Assembly (NCBI RefSeq): GCF_004368785.1
Contig: NZ_SODM01000002.1
Location: 186,001-250,000 of the forward strand
DNA from: Flavobacterium sp. 270
GTDB taxonomy: Bacteria > Bacteroidota > Bacteroidia > Flavobacteriales > Flavobacteriaceae
Length of the DNA: 64,000 nt
Direction: 5' to 3'
Each line of letters begins with the position of its first letter. Position 1 is the stretch's first letter. The notes beneath the pieces are model-generated. The model did no database searches. It had not been told where the DNA came from and saw only the letters and a program-made list of their open reading frames with translations. The position numbers were made by a program, and so were the translations under genes. Positions 51,666 to 60,134 of the stretch are shown here, in pieces.

Positions 51666-53672
51666 TTATTTTATTTTAAATCTTAACCCGGCATAATACA
51701 TCTGCCCAAATATTGGAGCGTATGCTATTGAAGCATCAAAGTTAGGACCAAACGGATCTTCTGCACCCAAAATTGCTTTTTTCTGTTTGTAATTTCCAAT
51801 GTTTTCTCCACCTATATAAACTTCAAAAACTGGAGAAAAAACTCTTGTTACCTGAAAATTCATAACTGCATAAGAGGGCGAAAAATCAGGAAATTGATCT
51901 TCCACAGGATTTGATGCCGTATAAGGCAATTGTTGTTTTCCAGACCAATTAAATGTATAATCAAACTTCCATTGTTTATCGTCATTTAGAGCCGTTTCAT
52001 ATTCTAAATTTCCTAAAAAACGATGTTTCGCCTGTAACGGGCGCTGAAAAGTACCGCGCAAATAATCGGTTTGAATGTCGTAATATTTATAAGCCGTTCT
52101 CAGATTTAGATTATGAATTAGTTCGTAATTAAATTCAATCTGCAAACTGTTTGCAAAAGAATTTCCTTTTAAATTATAAAATAAAACTTCCTGTGGACTT
52201 TGCATCAAATCTACAACGGCTTGATTTTGAAAATCAGTTCGGTAGACATCAAAACCTGCTTCTGCATTTTTATTAAAAATTTTAAATTTCTGCGAAAAGC
52301 TAACGCCATAATTCCATGCAATTTCAGGATTCAAACCATAAATTTTTCCATTATTATCTAAAATCGAAAAAGTTCTTGAACTTGCAAAAAGCTGTTGGTT
52401 TTCGGCAAAAATATTCGCCGAACGTTTTCCTCTTCCGGCAGAAAAACGAAGAACCCCATTTTTCCATGGATTATATCGCATGTGCAAACGTGGCGTTACA
52501 AAAAATCCAAGCCTGTTATGATTATCTACCCTTCCTCCTAATATTAAACTAAAATTATCGGTATTGTCATAAGTATATTCAAAGAATGCTCCAATCGAAT
52601 TATCAATTCTGCTGTAATCGTTTACGTTTACAAATTCCTGATATTGATCGTACGTAAAATTTAGTCCGGTTGTAAATTTGTGCATCGTGTTATTGATAAT
52701 CGAATTGAATATTAAATTCGAATAAAAGCTATTTTGCTTAATATCATATTGATTTAAACCGTAATACGAATCTTGCTTATGACTATTGAAAGCATTTTGA
52801 AAACCAATACTTTGAAAAGGCATATCGGGAAAAACATAGCCGATTTTTGTAGAAACATCAAAACGTTCTGTATTGATTTCTGAGCCCCAATAATTGGTCG
52901 TTCCCTTATCTCTGTCTTTATCAAAATCTACTTCGCCAGTTTGTTTTTTATCATTCATATACCTGAAATTGATAAAACTAACTAAACCGCTTTCCGGATC
53001 GTAATATTGATATCGGTTTAAAATATTGACTTGTTTTCCTAACGGATTATCCAAAAATCCGTCGTTGTTCATGTCGTTTTTTGCTACGCGAGTATTTCCG
53101 TGAAGAAACAAACTCGTTGCCCATTTATCGGATAATTTTTTATTAAAATGAGTATTTAATTCAAAACGTGAATCGGTTGAACCGTAGGCGTTCAAAAAGA
53201 ATGGAATGTCGTTTAAAGGTTTTAAGAGTTCGGTATTAATTTGTCCCGAAATGCTTTCATAACCATTAATAACACTTCCGGCGCCTTTAGTTATCTGAAC
53301 ACTTTCAATCCAGGTTCCAGGTGTAAATGATAATCCGTATGCCTGAGAAGCGCCTCGAACCGAAGGAATATTTTCCTCGGTAATCATTAAATATGGACTC
53401 GTTAAACCGAGCATTTTTATTTGTTTTGTTCCGGTTAAGGCATCAGAAAAATTGACATCTATAGACGGATTTGTCTCAAAACTTTCTGCCAGATTACAAC
53501 AAGCGGCTTTCAATAATTCTTTACTTGTAATTACTGAGGTATTGGCGGTTAGGGTATAAGATTTTTTAATTCCTTTTTGCTTTTTAGTGACTTTTACTTC
53601 CTCTAAATCTTCTTGTGAAAAGACAGAAACGGAAAGCAAAATCATTACTAAAAGCATGATATTTTTTTGCAT
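51666..53672 (-). CDS. TonB-dependent receptor, probably metal-linked
   Basis: 668 aa. Signal peptide (MLLVMILLSVSVFSQ). It has a short plug with SVITSKELLKAACCNLAESFETNPSIDV, including an adjacent Cys pair, and VQITKGAGSVINGYESISGQIN, then a barrel ending AGLRFKIK. No carboxypeptidase-like domain. It lies between HYC/CC and HMA proteins, so I infer copper or another thiophilic metal as ligand or cue. The sequence alone does not prove this. Confidence 0.85.
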   Translation of the reverse strand: MQKNIMLLVMILLSVSVFSQEDLEEVKVTKKQKGIKKSYTLTANTSVITSKELLKAACCNLAESFETNPSIDVNFSDALTGTKQIKMLGLTSPYLMITEENIPSVRGASQAYGLSFTPGTWIESVQITKGAGSVINGYESISGQINTELLKPLNDIPFFLNAYGSTDSRFELNTHFNKKLSDKWATSLFLHGNTRVAKNDMNNDGFLDNPLGKQVNILNRYQYYDPESGLVSFINFRYMNDKKQTGEVDFDKDRDKGTTNYWGSEINTERFDVSTKIGYVFPDMPFQSIGFQNAFNSHKQDSYYGLNQYDIKQNSFYSNLIFNSIINNTMHKFTTGLNFTYDQYQEFVNVNDYSRIDNSIGAFFEYTYDNTDNFSLILGGRVDNHNRLGFFVTPRLHMRYNPWKNGVLRFSAGRGKRSANIFAENQQLFASSRTFSILDNNGKIYGLNPEIAWNYGVSFSQKFKIFNKNAEAGFDVYRTDFQNQAVVDLMQSPQEVLFYNLKGNSFANSLQIEFNYELIHNLNLRTAYKYYDIQTDYLRGTFQRPLQAKHRFLGNLEYETALNDDKQWKFDYTFNWSGKQQLPYTASNPVEDQFPDFSPSYAVMNFQVTRVFSPVFEVYIGGENIGNYKQKKAILGAEDPFGPNFDASIAYAPIFGQMYYAGLRFKIK

Positions 53673-53779
53673 AAAAAATTGATTTTAATGTGAATTAGAA
53701 ACTGTTTTTGAGAGTTTCAGACAAGAAACAGGCAAACAGTAAAATACAAGCTATAACAGCTTGATTCTAAACATTAAAA

Positions 53780-54178
53780 TCAGGAATAAAAAATGTATTG
53801 ATTGTATAATTTGAATAAGGGGGGCGCATTCGCATCTGAATAATACGAAATGATCTGTCTGCTTTTGAAGTTTGGAACTGATAAAAAAGCAATTGGTTTG
53901 TATTCCTGAATTACGGCAGGAAATGCAAATTGAAAAAAGAAAAACTTGAGTGTAGCATTATCTGATTTTTTTTCCAGATGTACCACTTTGTCTTTACAGC
54001 AAGATGATTTTTTTTCGGAAGCACCACAACATTTTTTTTCTGGAGATCCCGAAACTGTAGTATTTAAAGATATCGAAGCTATTTTTCCGCCGCAATAATG
54101 CACATCAAAAGCAAACCCAATGTTGGAAACCAACAATAGGAACGCTAGAAATAATCCTGTGCACTTTTTTAAATTCAT
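53780..54178 (-). CDS. HYC_CC_PP-type small secreted Cys-rich protein
   Basis: 132 aa with an N-terminal signal (GLFLAFLLLVSNIGFAF). HYC follows at about 27-29, and two Cys pairs follow in a Lys-rich stretch (KKCCGASEKKSSCCKD, about 48-63). Proline-containing positions near the end (DANAPPLF) match the family name. Such proteins accompany HMA proteins and TonB receptors in Bacteroidota. Metal binding is likely, role unknown. It is the first gene of the operon reaching to 51260. Confidence 0.8.
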   Translation of the reverse strand: MNLKKCTGLFLAFLLLVSNIGFAFDVHYCGGKIASISLNTTVSGSPEKKCCGASEKKSSCCKDKVVHLEKKSDNATLKFFFFQFAFPAVIQEYKPIAFLSVPNFKSRQIISYYSDANAPPLFKLYNQYIFYS

Positions 54179-54224
54179 ACTGCAAAACTATTTAAAAGAC
54201 TTGAAATAAAGGTTAAATAAAATG

Positions 54225-54671
54225 TTATTTTTTAGAATGCTGCAACTGATAATAAAATGCGGGAATAAATAACAGCACAAATATGGGCTGAATGATAAAT
54301 CTTCTAACATAAAAAAGAAGCCAGCTCGCATCTGGAAAACATTTTAGAATAATAAAAAACATTCCTAAAAGCAGAAATAGAAAAACAACATATAAATAGG
54401 TAGTGAATTTTAAAATTTCTTTGTCCTTAAATAATGTATAAATCAACAACAGCGATAAAACCGAATTTAAAATGTATCGAAGTAAAAGTCCGCAGAAAAG
54501 ACTGAAAATATTTACTTCCGGAAAAGGCCGGTTTAAAAAATCAGATTCAAAATAATCCAGGAAAGGATCGTAGAACAATTGATTTTCAAACGCCCTGACA
54601 ACACCAAAACATAATACGACAATAATGGTAATTAGAATTTTTGATTTATTCTCTTTTATCTTATTTAGCAT
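54225..54671 (-). CDS. Exosortase F-associated membrane protein
   Basis: 148 aa with four predicted membrane helices and the conserved RAFENQLFYDPFLDYF segment near the N-terminus (about 26-41), as in the partner protein of exosortase XrtF. It overlaps the xrtF gene by 11 bases, so the two are translated together. Its biochemical role is unknown. Confidence 0.85.
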   Translation of the reverse strand: MLNKIKENKSKILITIIVVLCFGVVRAFENQLFYDPFLDYFESDFLNRPFPEVNIFSLFCGLLLRYILNSVLSLLLIYTLFKDKEILKFTTYLYVVFLFLLLGMFFIILKCFPDASWLLFYVRRFIIQPIFVLLFIPAFYYQLQHSKK

Positions 54672-55197
54672 ATTTTGAGAATTTGTTTACCCAAATAATC
54701 CACAAAAGAAAAACGTAACCATAAATAATCAGCGGAAAGACAACACCGTGCAAAAAATGGGTGTTTTCTGGAAAATGAGATACCAGCACGGTCAGTAAAG
54801 CAATTCGAACCACATTTAAAACATAAATAGAGAAAATTCCAAAAAGAACAAAAAGTAAGGTTGTTTTTAGTTTTCCAGAAAAGGCAAGGACAAAAGCAAT
54901 AAATAAAATAATGACACTTACAGCATTACAGCCTTCAATAATACGAGCCCAACTCTGACCGTTGAATATAATATCGAACCAAGCATTTGATTCGTTTTTC
55001 TGAACTTTGACATCATAATTAAACCAATGCATGAGTTGTTCTACATTCCGGCTTACCATTACAGTTATTCCATCCGCTTCATTAACTTCAAAACAATTTA
55101 AATAAATCTTATAAACTACTGTAAGCGCAATATAAGCCGCAAAAAAAGTGCTTATAAAAATTAAGAAGGGTTTAAATTGTATTAAATATTTTTTCAA
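54661..55197 (-). CDS. xrtF: Exosortase family protein XrtF
   Basis: 178 aa, multi-span inner-membrane cysteine protease/transpeptidase-like protein. The exosortase triad is visible: C90 in IIEGCNAVSV, R131 in LNVVRIALL, and H150 in THFLHGVVFP. By family analogy it cuts a C-terminal sorting tail of exported proteins. No protein in this window ends with an obvious PEP-CTERM-like tail. The start at 55197 lies 72 bases from the divergent methionine sulfoxide reductase gene. Confidence 0.88.
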   Translation of the reverse strand: MKKYLIQFKPFLIFISTFFAAYIALTVVYKIYLNCFEVNEADGITVMVSRNVEQLMHWFNYDVKVQKNESNAWFDIIFNGQSWARIIEGCNAVSVIILFIAFVLAFSGKLKTTLLFVLFGIFSIYVLNVVRIALLTVLVSHFPENTHFLHGVVFPLIIYGYVFLLWIIWVNKFSKYAK

Positions 55198-55243
55198 GTG
55201 AATTTTTTTTTCAAATTTATGTTTTTTTGACTTCAGCTTTAAA

Positions 55244-55251
55244 TACTTTTG
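55244..55251 (+). promoter_or_regulatory. -7 box of the GAF/fRMsr gene
   Basis: TACTTTTG fits TAnnTTTG, 18 bases before the ATG. Confidence 0.5.
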
Positions 55252-55268
55252 TATAAAATTTTTACATC

Positions 55269-55724
55269 ATGACATTTCAAGAATTACAACCAAAGATAAG
55301 CGCTATTGTTTCTGATACTACTATTGTTAGAGACGAAAAATTATTGGCAATCTGCCAGTTATTAAGCGAAAATATAGAATATTATAACTGGGTTGGTTTT
55401 TATTTTGCTAATCACGAAACTAAGACTTTACATTTAGGACCTTATGTAGGTGCCGAAACAGATCATACAGTAATTCCTTTTGGAAAAGGAATCTGCGGAC
55501 AGGTTGCAGAAAGCAATGCTAATTTTGTAGTCCCGGATGTTAATGCGCAAGATAATTATATTGCCTGCAGTTTTACAGTAAAATCTGAAATCGTTGTTCC
55601 TTTATTTGTTGACGGAAAAAACATCGGTCAGATTGATATTGACAGCCACGTAATTGATCCTTTTACTGAAGCTGACGAAAGATTTTTAGAATTTGTAAAT
55701 CAAGAAGTTGCTAAATTATTCTAG
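55269..55724 (+). CDS. Free methionine-(R)-sulfoxide reductase (GAF domain)
   Basis: 151-aa single GAF domain of the fRMsr type, which reduces free methionine-R-sulfoxide with thioredoxin. Family marks are NWVGFYF, IPFGKGICGQVA with C76, and DNYIACSFTVKSEIVVPLF with C100. Their 24-residue spacing equals Cys94 and Cys118 of the E. coli enzyme. The third E. coli Cys (84) is replaced here, near His66. It thus recycles methionine, which fits the methionine theme at the left end, although no leader or riboswitch precedes it. Confidence 0.85.
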   Translation: MTFQELQPKISAIVSDTTIVRDEKLLAICQLLSENIEYYNWVGFYFANHETKTLHLGPYVGAETDHTVIPFGKGICGQVAESNANFVVPDVNAQDNYIACSFTVKSEIVVPLFVDGKNIGQIDIDSHVIDPFTEADERFLEFVNQEVAKLF

Positions 55725-55757
55725 AAGAACTATTTTTAATAGAAAAAATAGAACTGA

Positions 55758-56453
55758 ATGAAAAGAAACATCTTCCTATTTTTGCTTTTCCTAATTTCAG
55801 TTCATCTGTCTGCGCAAATTAATATGGTGTCTAAAAAAATCTTTTTAGACTCTTTAAACCGCGAATGTAAACCTGAAAATCAAATTTACACAAGAGTAAT
55901 TACAAATTACTCTCAACAAAGTGTTCGCTATGTTGTGACTGACTTCTATAAAAATGGAAGAAAGAGAATGACTGGCTGTACGTTAGACAAGGATATTTTG
56001 AAGAAAGACGGCGAGTTTATCTACTATTTTAAAAACGGTTCAAAAGAATCTGTTATAAACTTCAAAGAAGACCATAAAGAAGGTAAAGAAATAAACTGGT
56101 ACGAAAACCAAAGCAAAAAATCTGAGAAACAGAATGTTTGGAATCCTAAAACTAAAACTGTTCAAACTTTAATTCTAAATTTTTGGAATAAAGACAAAGA
56201 ACAAGTTGTAACGGATGGAAACGGGGAATATGAAGGAACTGAAAATTTTGTTACAGAAAAAGGTGTTCTTAAAAATGGATTAAAACAAGGTATCTGGCAG
56301 GAAAATGATACAGTTCTTAAAATTACTTTTACTGAAAATTATGATAAAGGTGTTTTATTATCCGGAACAAGCATTGACGAGAACAATGTAAAATATTCGT
56401 ATTCGTCTCTGGCACAGAAGCAAATGCATAAAAAAACACAATCAAATCATTAA
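55758..56453 (+). CDS. Secreted MORN-like repeat protein
   Basis: 231 aa with signal peptide (MKRNIFLFLLFLISVHLSA). Repeated blocks (FYKNGRKRMTG, YYFKNGSKESVINFKEDHKEGKEINWYENQSKK) match the YwqK/MORN-type 'toxin-antitoxin antitoxin component' repeats common in Bacteroidota. No toxin activity is implied. Located 33 bases after the fRMsr gene. Confidence 0.78.
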   Translation: MKRNIFLFLLFLISVHLSAQINMVSKKIFLDSLNRECKPENQIYTRVITNYSQQSVRYVVTDFYKNGRKRMTGCTLDKDILKKDGEFIYYFKNGSKESVINFKEDHKEGKEINWYENQSKKSEKQNVWNPKTKTVQTLILNFWNKDKEQVVTDGNGEYEGTENFVTEKGVLKNGLKQGIWQENDTVLKITFTENYDKGVLLSGTSIDENNVKYSYSSLAQKQMHKKTQSNH

Positions 56454-56531
56454 AAAAGTATTATTTTGAGTTGAAATTACATAATCTTTAAAATTTTCAA
56501 TCTTTAAATTTATTTTTTCGGAAAAAAGATG

Positions 56532-56539
56532 TATTTTTG
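56532..56539 (+). promoter_or_regulatory. -7 box of rpsO
   Basis: TATTTTTG followed by CACCC, with about 55 bases to the rpsO start. Confidence 0.5.
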
Positions 56540-56594
56540 CACCCGTCTTACAAAAGATGTATGACATACATAAAAATCATTAAATAATATTGGA

Positions 56595-56861
56595 ATGTAT
56601 TTAACTAAAGAAAAAAAAGAAGAGATTTTTGCACAACACGGTGAAGCAACAAACACTGGAAAAGCAGAATCTCAAATTGCATTGTTCACTTACAGAATTT
56701 CACACTTAACTGAGCACTTGAAAAAAAATCGTCACGATTACAACACTGAGCGTTCTCTTGTACTATTAGTAGGTAAAAGAAGAGCTTTGTTGGATTACTT
56801 GAAGAAAAAAGAAATCAACAGATATCGTGAGATTATCAAAGTATTGAATATCAGAAAATAA
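56595..56861 (+). CDS. rpsO: 30S ribosomal protein S15
   Basis: This 88-aa primary 16S rRNA-binding protein of the small subunit platform contains GKAESQIALFTYRISHLTEHLKKNRHDYNTERSLVLLVGKRRALLDYLKKK, the S15 signature with H/D contacts to rRNA. The rpsO-pnp order is as in many bacteria, here separated by a terminator. Confidence 0.98.
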   Translation: MYLTKEKKEEIFAQHGEATNTGKAESQIALFTYRISHLTEHLKKNRHDYNTERSLVLLVGKRRALLDYLKKKEINRYREIIKVLNIRK

Positions 56862-56870
56862 TCAATATAG

Positions 56871-56898
56871 AAAAGAGGTGCGAAAGTGCCTCTTTTTT
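56871..56898 (+). terminator. Terminator between rpsO and pnp
   Basis: AAAAGAGGTGC and GTGCCTCTTTT form a stem capped by a GAAA loop, followed by Ts. Confidence 0.85.
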
Positions 56899-57000
56899 TA
56901 TTTAAAATTTTAGACATCAGATTTAGATTTTAAATTTACAAACACATTAATATTGATTTTTGAAATTGATATTGGCATTAAAAAAAGTTTGGTTTTTCAT

Positions 57001-57056
57001 TGGGTTTTAGAATACAACAACTACACACAACAACACTACAACACAACTAAAACCCA
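57001..57056 (+). promoter_or_regulatory. Hairpin with G-less CA-rich loop in the pnp leader
   Basis: TGGGTTTTAG (57001-57010) pairs perfectly with CTAAAACCCA (57047-57056). The 36-base loop holds only A, C and T, mostly CAA/ACA repeats, so it should be unstructured. The stem ends 26 bases before the pnp start. In E. coli the pnp leader is a structured target of autoregulation by RNase III and PNPase. Confidence 0.6.
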
Positions 57057-57082
57057 TTGTATAATCAAAAAGGAAAAAAATT

Positions 57083-59218
57083 ATGATTCCACAATTATTT
57101 GTAGAAAAAATCGATTTAGGTGATGGCAGAAGCATCACAATCGAGACAGGACGTTTAGCAAAACAAGCTGATGGTTCTGTAGTAGTAAGAATGGGAGATA
57201 CGATGATACTTGCAACAGCAGTTTCAGCACGTACTTCTAACCCAGCGGTAGACTTTTTACCATTAACGGTAGATTATCGCGAAAAATTTGCAGCAGCTGG
57301 TCGTTTCCCAGGTGGTTTCTTCAAAAGAGAAGCACGTCCTAGCGACAGCGAGGTGTTAACAATGAGATTAGTAGACCGTGTTTTACGTCCGCTTTTCCCA
57401 GACGATTACCATGCAGAAACTCAAGTTATGATTCAATTAATGTCTCATGACGAAACTGTTATGCCAGACGCACTTGCTGGTTTAGCTGCCTCTGCAGCAT
57501 TAGCAGTTTCAGATATTCCATTTTACAACTTAATTTCTGAAGTACGTGTTGCGCGTATCGACGGAAAATTAGTAATCAACCCAAGCAGAGAAGATTTAGA
57601 AAAATCAGATATCGACATGATGATCGGTGCTTCTATGGATTCTGTAGCAATGGTTGAAGGTGAGATGAAAGAAATTTCAGAAGCTGAAATGATCGAAGCT
57701 ATTAAATTTGCTCACGAAGCTATTAAAGTTCAAATTCAGGCGCAATTACGTTTACAAGCTGCTTTTGGTAAAAAAGAAATTCGTACTTACGAAGGTGAGA
57801 AAGAAAACGAAGAAATTTACAAAAAAGTAAAAGCTGCAGCATACGATAAAATTTATGCCATTGCAAAAGTTGGTTCTGCTAAACACGAAAGAGGCGCTGC
57901 ATTTGCTGAAGTAAAAGAAGAAGTTAAAGCTTTATTTACTGAAGAAGAATTAGCTGCTGACGGTGATTTAGTTTCTAAATATTTCTACAAAACAAACAAA
58001 GAAGCTGTTCGTAATGTAGTATTAGAATTAGGAGTACGTCTTGACGGTAGAAAAACTACAGACATCAGACCAATCTGGTGTGAAACTGATTATTTACCAA
58101 GAGTACACGGTTCTTCTTTATTTACACGTGGAGAAACTCAAGCATTGGCTACGGTAACTTTAGGAACTTCTAGAGAAGCTAACCAAATTGATTCTCCATC
58201 TGAACAAGGTGAAGAGAAATTCTACTTACACTATAACTTCCCTCCTTTCTCTACTGGTGAAGCAAAACCATTAAGAGGAACTTCAAGAAGAGAAGTTGGT
58301 CACGGTAACTTAGCTCAAAGAGCATTAAAAAATATGATTCCTGCAGATTGTCCTTATACAATTCGTGTTGTTTCTGAAGTTTTAGAATCTAATGGTTCTT
58401 CTTCTATGGCAACAGTTTGTGCTGGAACAATGGCTCTTATGGATGCTGGAGTTCAAATGGTAAAACCAGTTTCTGGTATTGCTATGGGATTAATTACTGA
58501 CGGTGAGAAATTTGCTGTATTGTCTGATATTCTTGGTGATGAAGATCACTTAGGAGATATGGACTTTAAAGTAACTGGTACTGCTGATGGTATTACTGCT
58601 TGCCAAATGGATATCAAAATTGACGGATTACGTTACGATATCATGGAACAAGCCCTTAACCAAGCTCGTGACGGACGTATGCACATTTTAGGTAAATTAA
58701 CTGAAACTATTGCTGCACCAAGAGCTGATGTAAAAGCACATGCACCAAAAATCATTACCAGAACTATTCCTGGAAACTTTATTGGAGCATTAATTGGACC
58801 TGGAGGAAAAGTAATTCAGGAATTACAAAAAGCTACTGGAACAACTATTGTAATCAACGAAGTTGATGAGCAAGGTGTTATCGAAATCTTAGGTACAGAT
58901 CCGGCTGGAATTGAAGCAGTATTGGCTAAAATTAAGTCAATCACTTTCAAACCACAAATGGGAGAAGCTTACGAAGTTAAAGTAATCAAAATGCTTGATT
59001 TTGGAGCTGTAGTAGAATACACTTCTGCACCTGGAAACGAAGTATTACTTCACGTATCTGAGTTAGCTTGGGAACGTACTGAAAATGTTACTGACGTAGT
59101 TAATATGGGAGACGTTTTCCAAGTGAAATACTTAGGAGTTGACCCTAAAACTAAAAAAGAAAAAGTGTCAAGAAAAGCACTTTTACAAAGACCTCCACGT
59201 GAGGACAAAAAAGAGTAA
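57083..59218 (+). CDS. pnp: Polyribonucleotide nucleotidyltransferase (PNPase)
   Basis: This 3'-to-5' phosphorolytic exoribonuclease acts in mRNA turnover. The 711 aa have two RNase PH-like halves ([57 protein letters not shown]), with the catalytic [18 protein letters not shown]sp cluster. KH follows ([21 protein letters not shown], about 566-625), then an S1 domain ([27 protein letters not shown], about 634-700). Complete and standard. Confidence 0.98.
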   Translation: MIPQLFVEKIDLGDGRSITIETGRLAKQADGSVVVRMGDTMILATAVSARTSNPAVDFLPLTVDYREKFAAAGRFPGGFFKREARPSDSEVLTMRLVDRVLRPLFPDDYHAETQVMIQLMSHDETVMPDALAGLAASAALAVSDIPFYNLISEVRVARIDGKLVINPSREDLEKSDIDMMIGASMDSVAMVEGEMKEISEAEMIEAIKFAHEAIKVQIQAQLRLQAAFGKKEIRTYEGEKENEEIYKKVKAAAYDKIYAIAKVGSAKHERGAAFAEVKEEVKALFTEEELAADGDLVSKYFYKTNKEAVRNVVLELGVRLDGRKTTDIRPIWCETDYLPRVHGSSLFTRGETQALATVTLGTSREANQIDSPSEQGEEKFYLHYNFPPFSTGEAKPLRGTSRREVGHGNLAQRALKNMIPADCPYTIRVVSEVLESNGSSSMATVCAGTMALMDAGVQMVKPVSGIAMGLITDGEKFAVLSDILGDEDHLGDMDFKVTGTADGITACQMDIKIDGLRYDIMEQALNQARDGRMHILGKLTETIAAPRADVKAHAPKIITRTIPGNFIGALIGPGGKVIQELQKATGTTIVINEVDEQGVIEILGTDPAGIEAVLAKIKSITFKPQMGEAYEVKVIKMLDFGAVVEYTSAPGNEVLLHVSELAWERTENVTDVVNMGDVFQVKYLGVDPKTKKEKVSRKALLQRPPREDKKE

Positions 59219-59251
59219 TCAGATCTTAGTTTACTAAAGGTTTATTCATAG

Positions 59252-59286
59252 AAAACCCCAATTCATTTGTTTGAATTGGGGTTTTT
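59252..59286 (+). terminator. Terminator of pnp
   Basis: AACCCCAATTCA pairs with TGAATTGGGGTT, followed by TTTTT. Confidence 0.92.
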
Positions 59287-59352
59287 CGTTTAAGCTTATA
59301 TTAATAAACTACATTTTATCGGGTTTTTATGATTTTTATAACATTTTTTTAA

Positions 59353-59360
59353 TATTTTTG
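59353..59360 (+). promoter_or_regulatory. -7 box of the receptor/DUF4249 operon
   Basis: TATTTTTG. The predicted start near 59367 makes the upstream in-frame ATG at 59271 untranslatable and supports a TTG start at 59397. Confidence 0.5.
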
Positions 59361-59396
59361 AAGCCACCAACCAAAAACATTAAAACCACCAATCCT

Positions 59397-60122
59397 TTGA
59401 AAAAACTTCAAAAAAAACCATATTTTATAATTTTATTTGGATTATTCCTAAGCTTTCAAAGCATTTATAGTCAAAACAACAATGAAATTTCAACCTATAA
59501 TTGGTTTGATAAAAACTTAGGTGTAGAGTCTCTCGACTTCAAAAATGGACCTGCACATTTCAATTTTGATAAAACTGTCGAAGGTCAGAACCGTTATTAT
59601 ATCTCTGATCAGTTTAAGAATGGCAGCATTAACTACAATGGTCAAAATTACTATAATATAGATTTGAAATATGATATCTATGCTGACGAAGCGATTATAA
59701 GACCATACAACGAAACAAATCATACGCAAAGCAATCTTATCAAGGAAACCGTTACTTTCTTTAAAATTGGGAATGAAAAATTTGTTAATCTAAAAGAATT
59801 ACCTGCTGGATACAAACCTGGTTATTATGAAGAAACTCTTACTGGAGAAAACTCAATACTCTATATAAAATATTACAAAGAGAAAAAAAATGTTCTTAAA
59901 GACAATCTTTTTCTAATTGAATTTGTGCAGAAATACGATTTTATACTATTAAAAGACAACAAATTTACATTAGTAAATGACAAAAAAGAAATCATAAAAT
60001 TGTATCCTGACAAAAAAAGAAAAATAAACGATTTCTTTTTTATGAATAGAAATTTGAGAAAGGATGATCCTGGATTATTTATGAAAAGTCTAATGAAATA
60101 CATTAACAATTTTAATCTCTAG
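59397..60122 (+). CDS. Hypothetical secreted protein, first gene of a TonB/DUF4249 operon
   Basis: The best start is the TTG at 59397 (241 aa), which gives a signal peptide reading KKPYFIILFGLFLSFQSIYSQ. The ATG at 59271 lies inside the pnp terminator and before the promoter. The body (about 25-241) is Asn/Lys/Tyr-rich and beta-like with no known motif: NGPAHFNFDKT..EGQNRYYISDQF and a charged C-terminus. It ends 12 bases before the receptor gene, so it is surely co-transcribed and probably periplasmic. Confidence 0.65.
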   Translation: MKKLQKKPYFIILFGLFLSFQSIYSQNNNEISTYNWFDKNLGVESLDFKNGPAHFNFDKTVEGQNRYYISDQFKNGSINYNGQNYYNIDLKYDIYADEAIIRPYNETNHTQSNLIKETVTFFKIGNEKFVNLKELPAGYKPGYYEETLTGENSILYIKYYKEKKNVLKDNLFLIEFVQKYDFILLKDNKFTLVNDKKEIIKLYPDKKRKINDFFFMNRNLRKDDPGLFMKSLMKYINNFNL

Positions 60123-60134
60123 AAAATCATCCAA

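Noticed and set aside
59271..59396. Longer start for the secreted protein before the receptor
   Set aside because: The ATG is in the second arm of the pnp terminator and upstream of the likely promoter.
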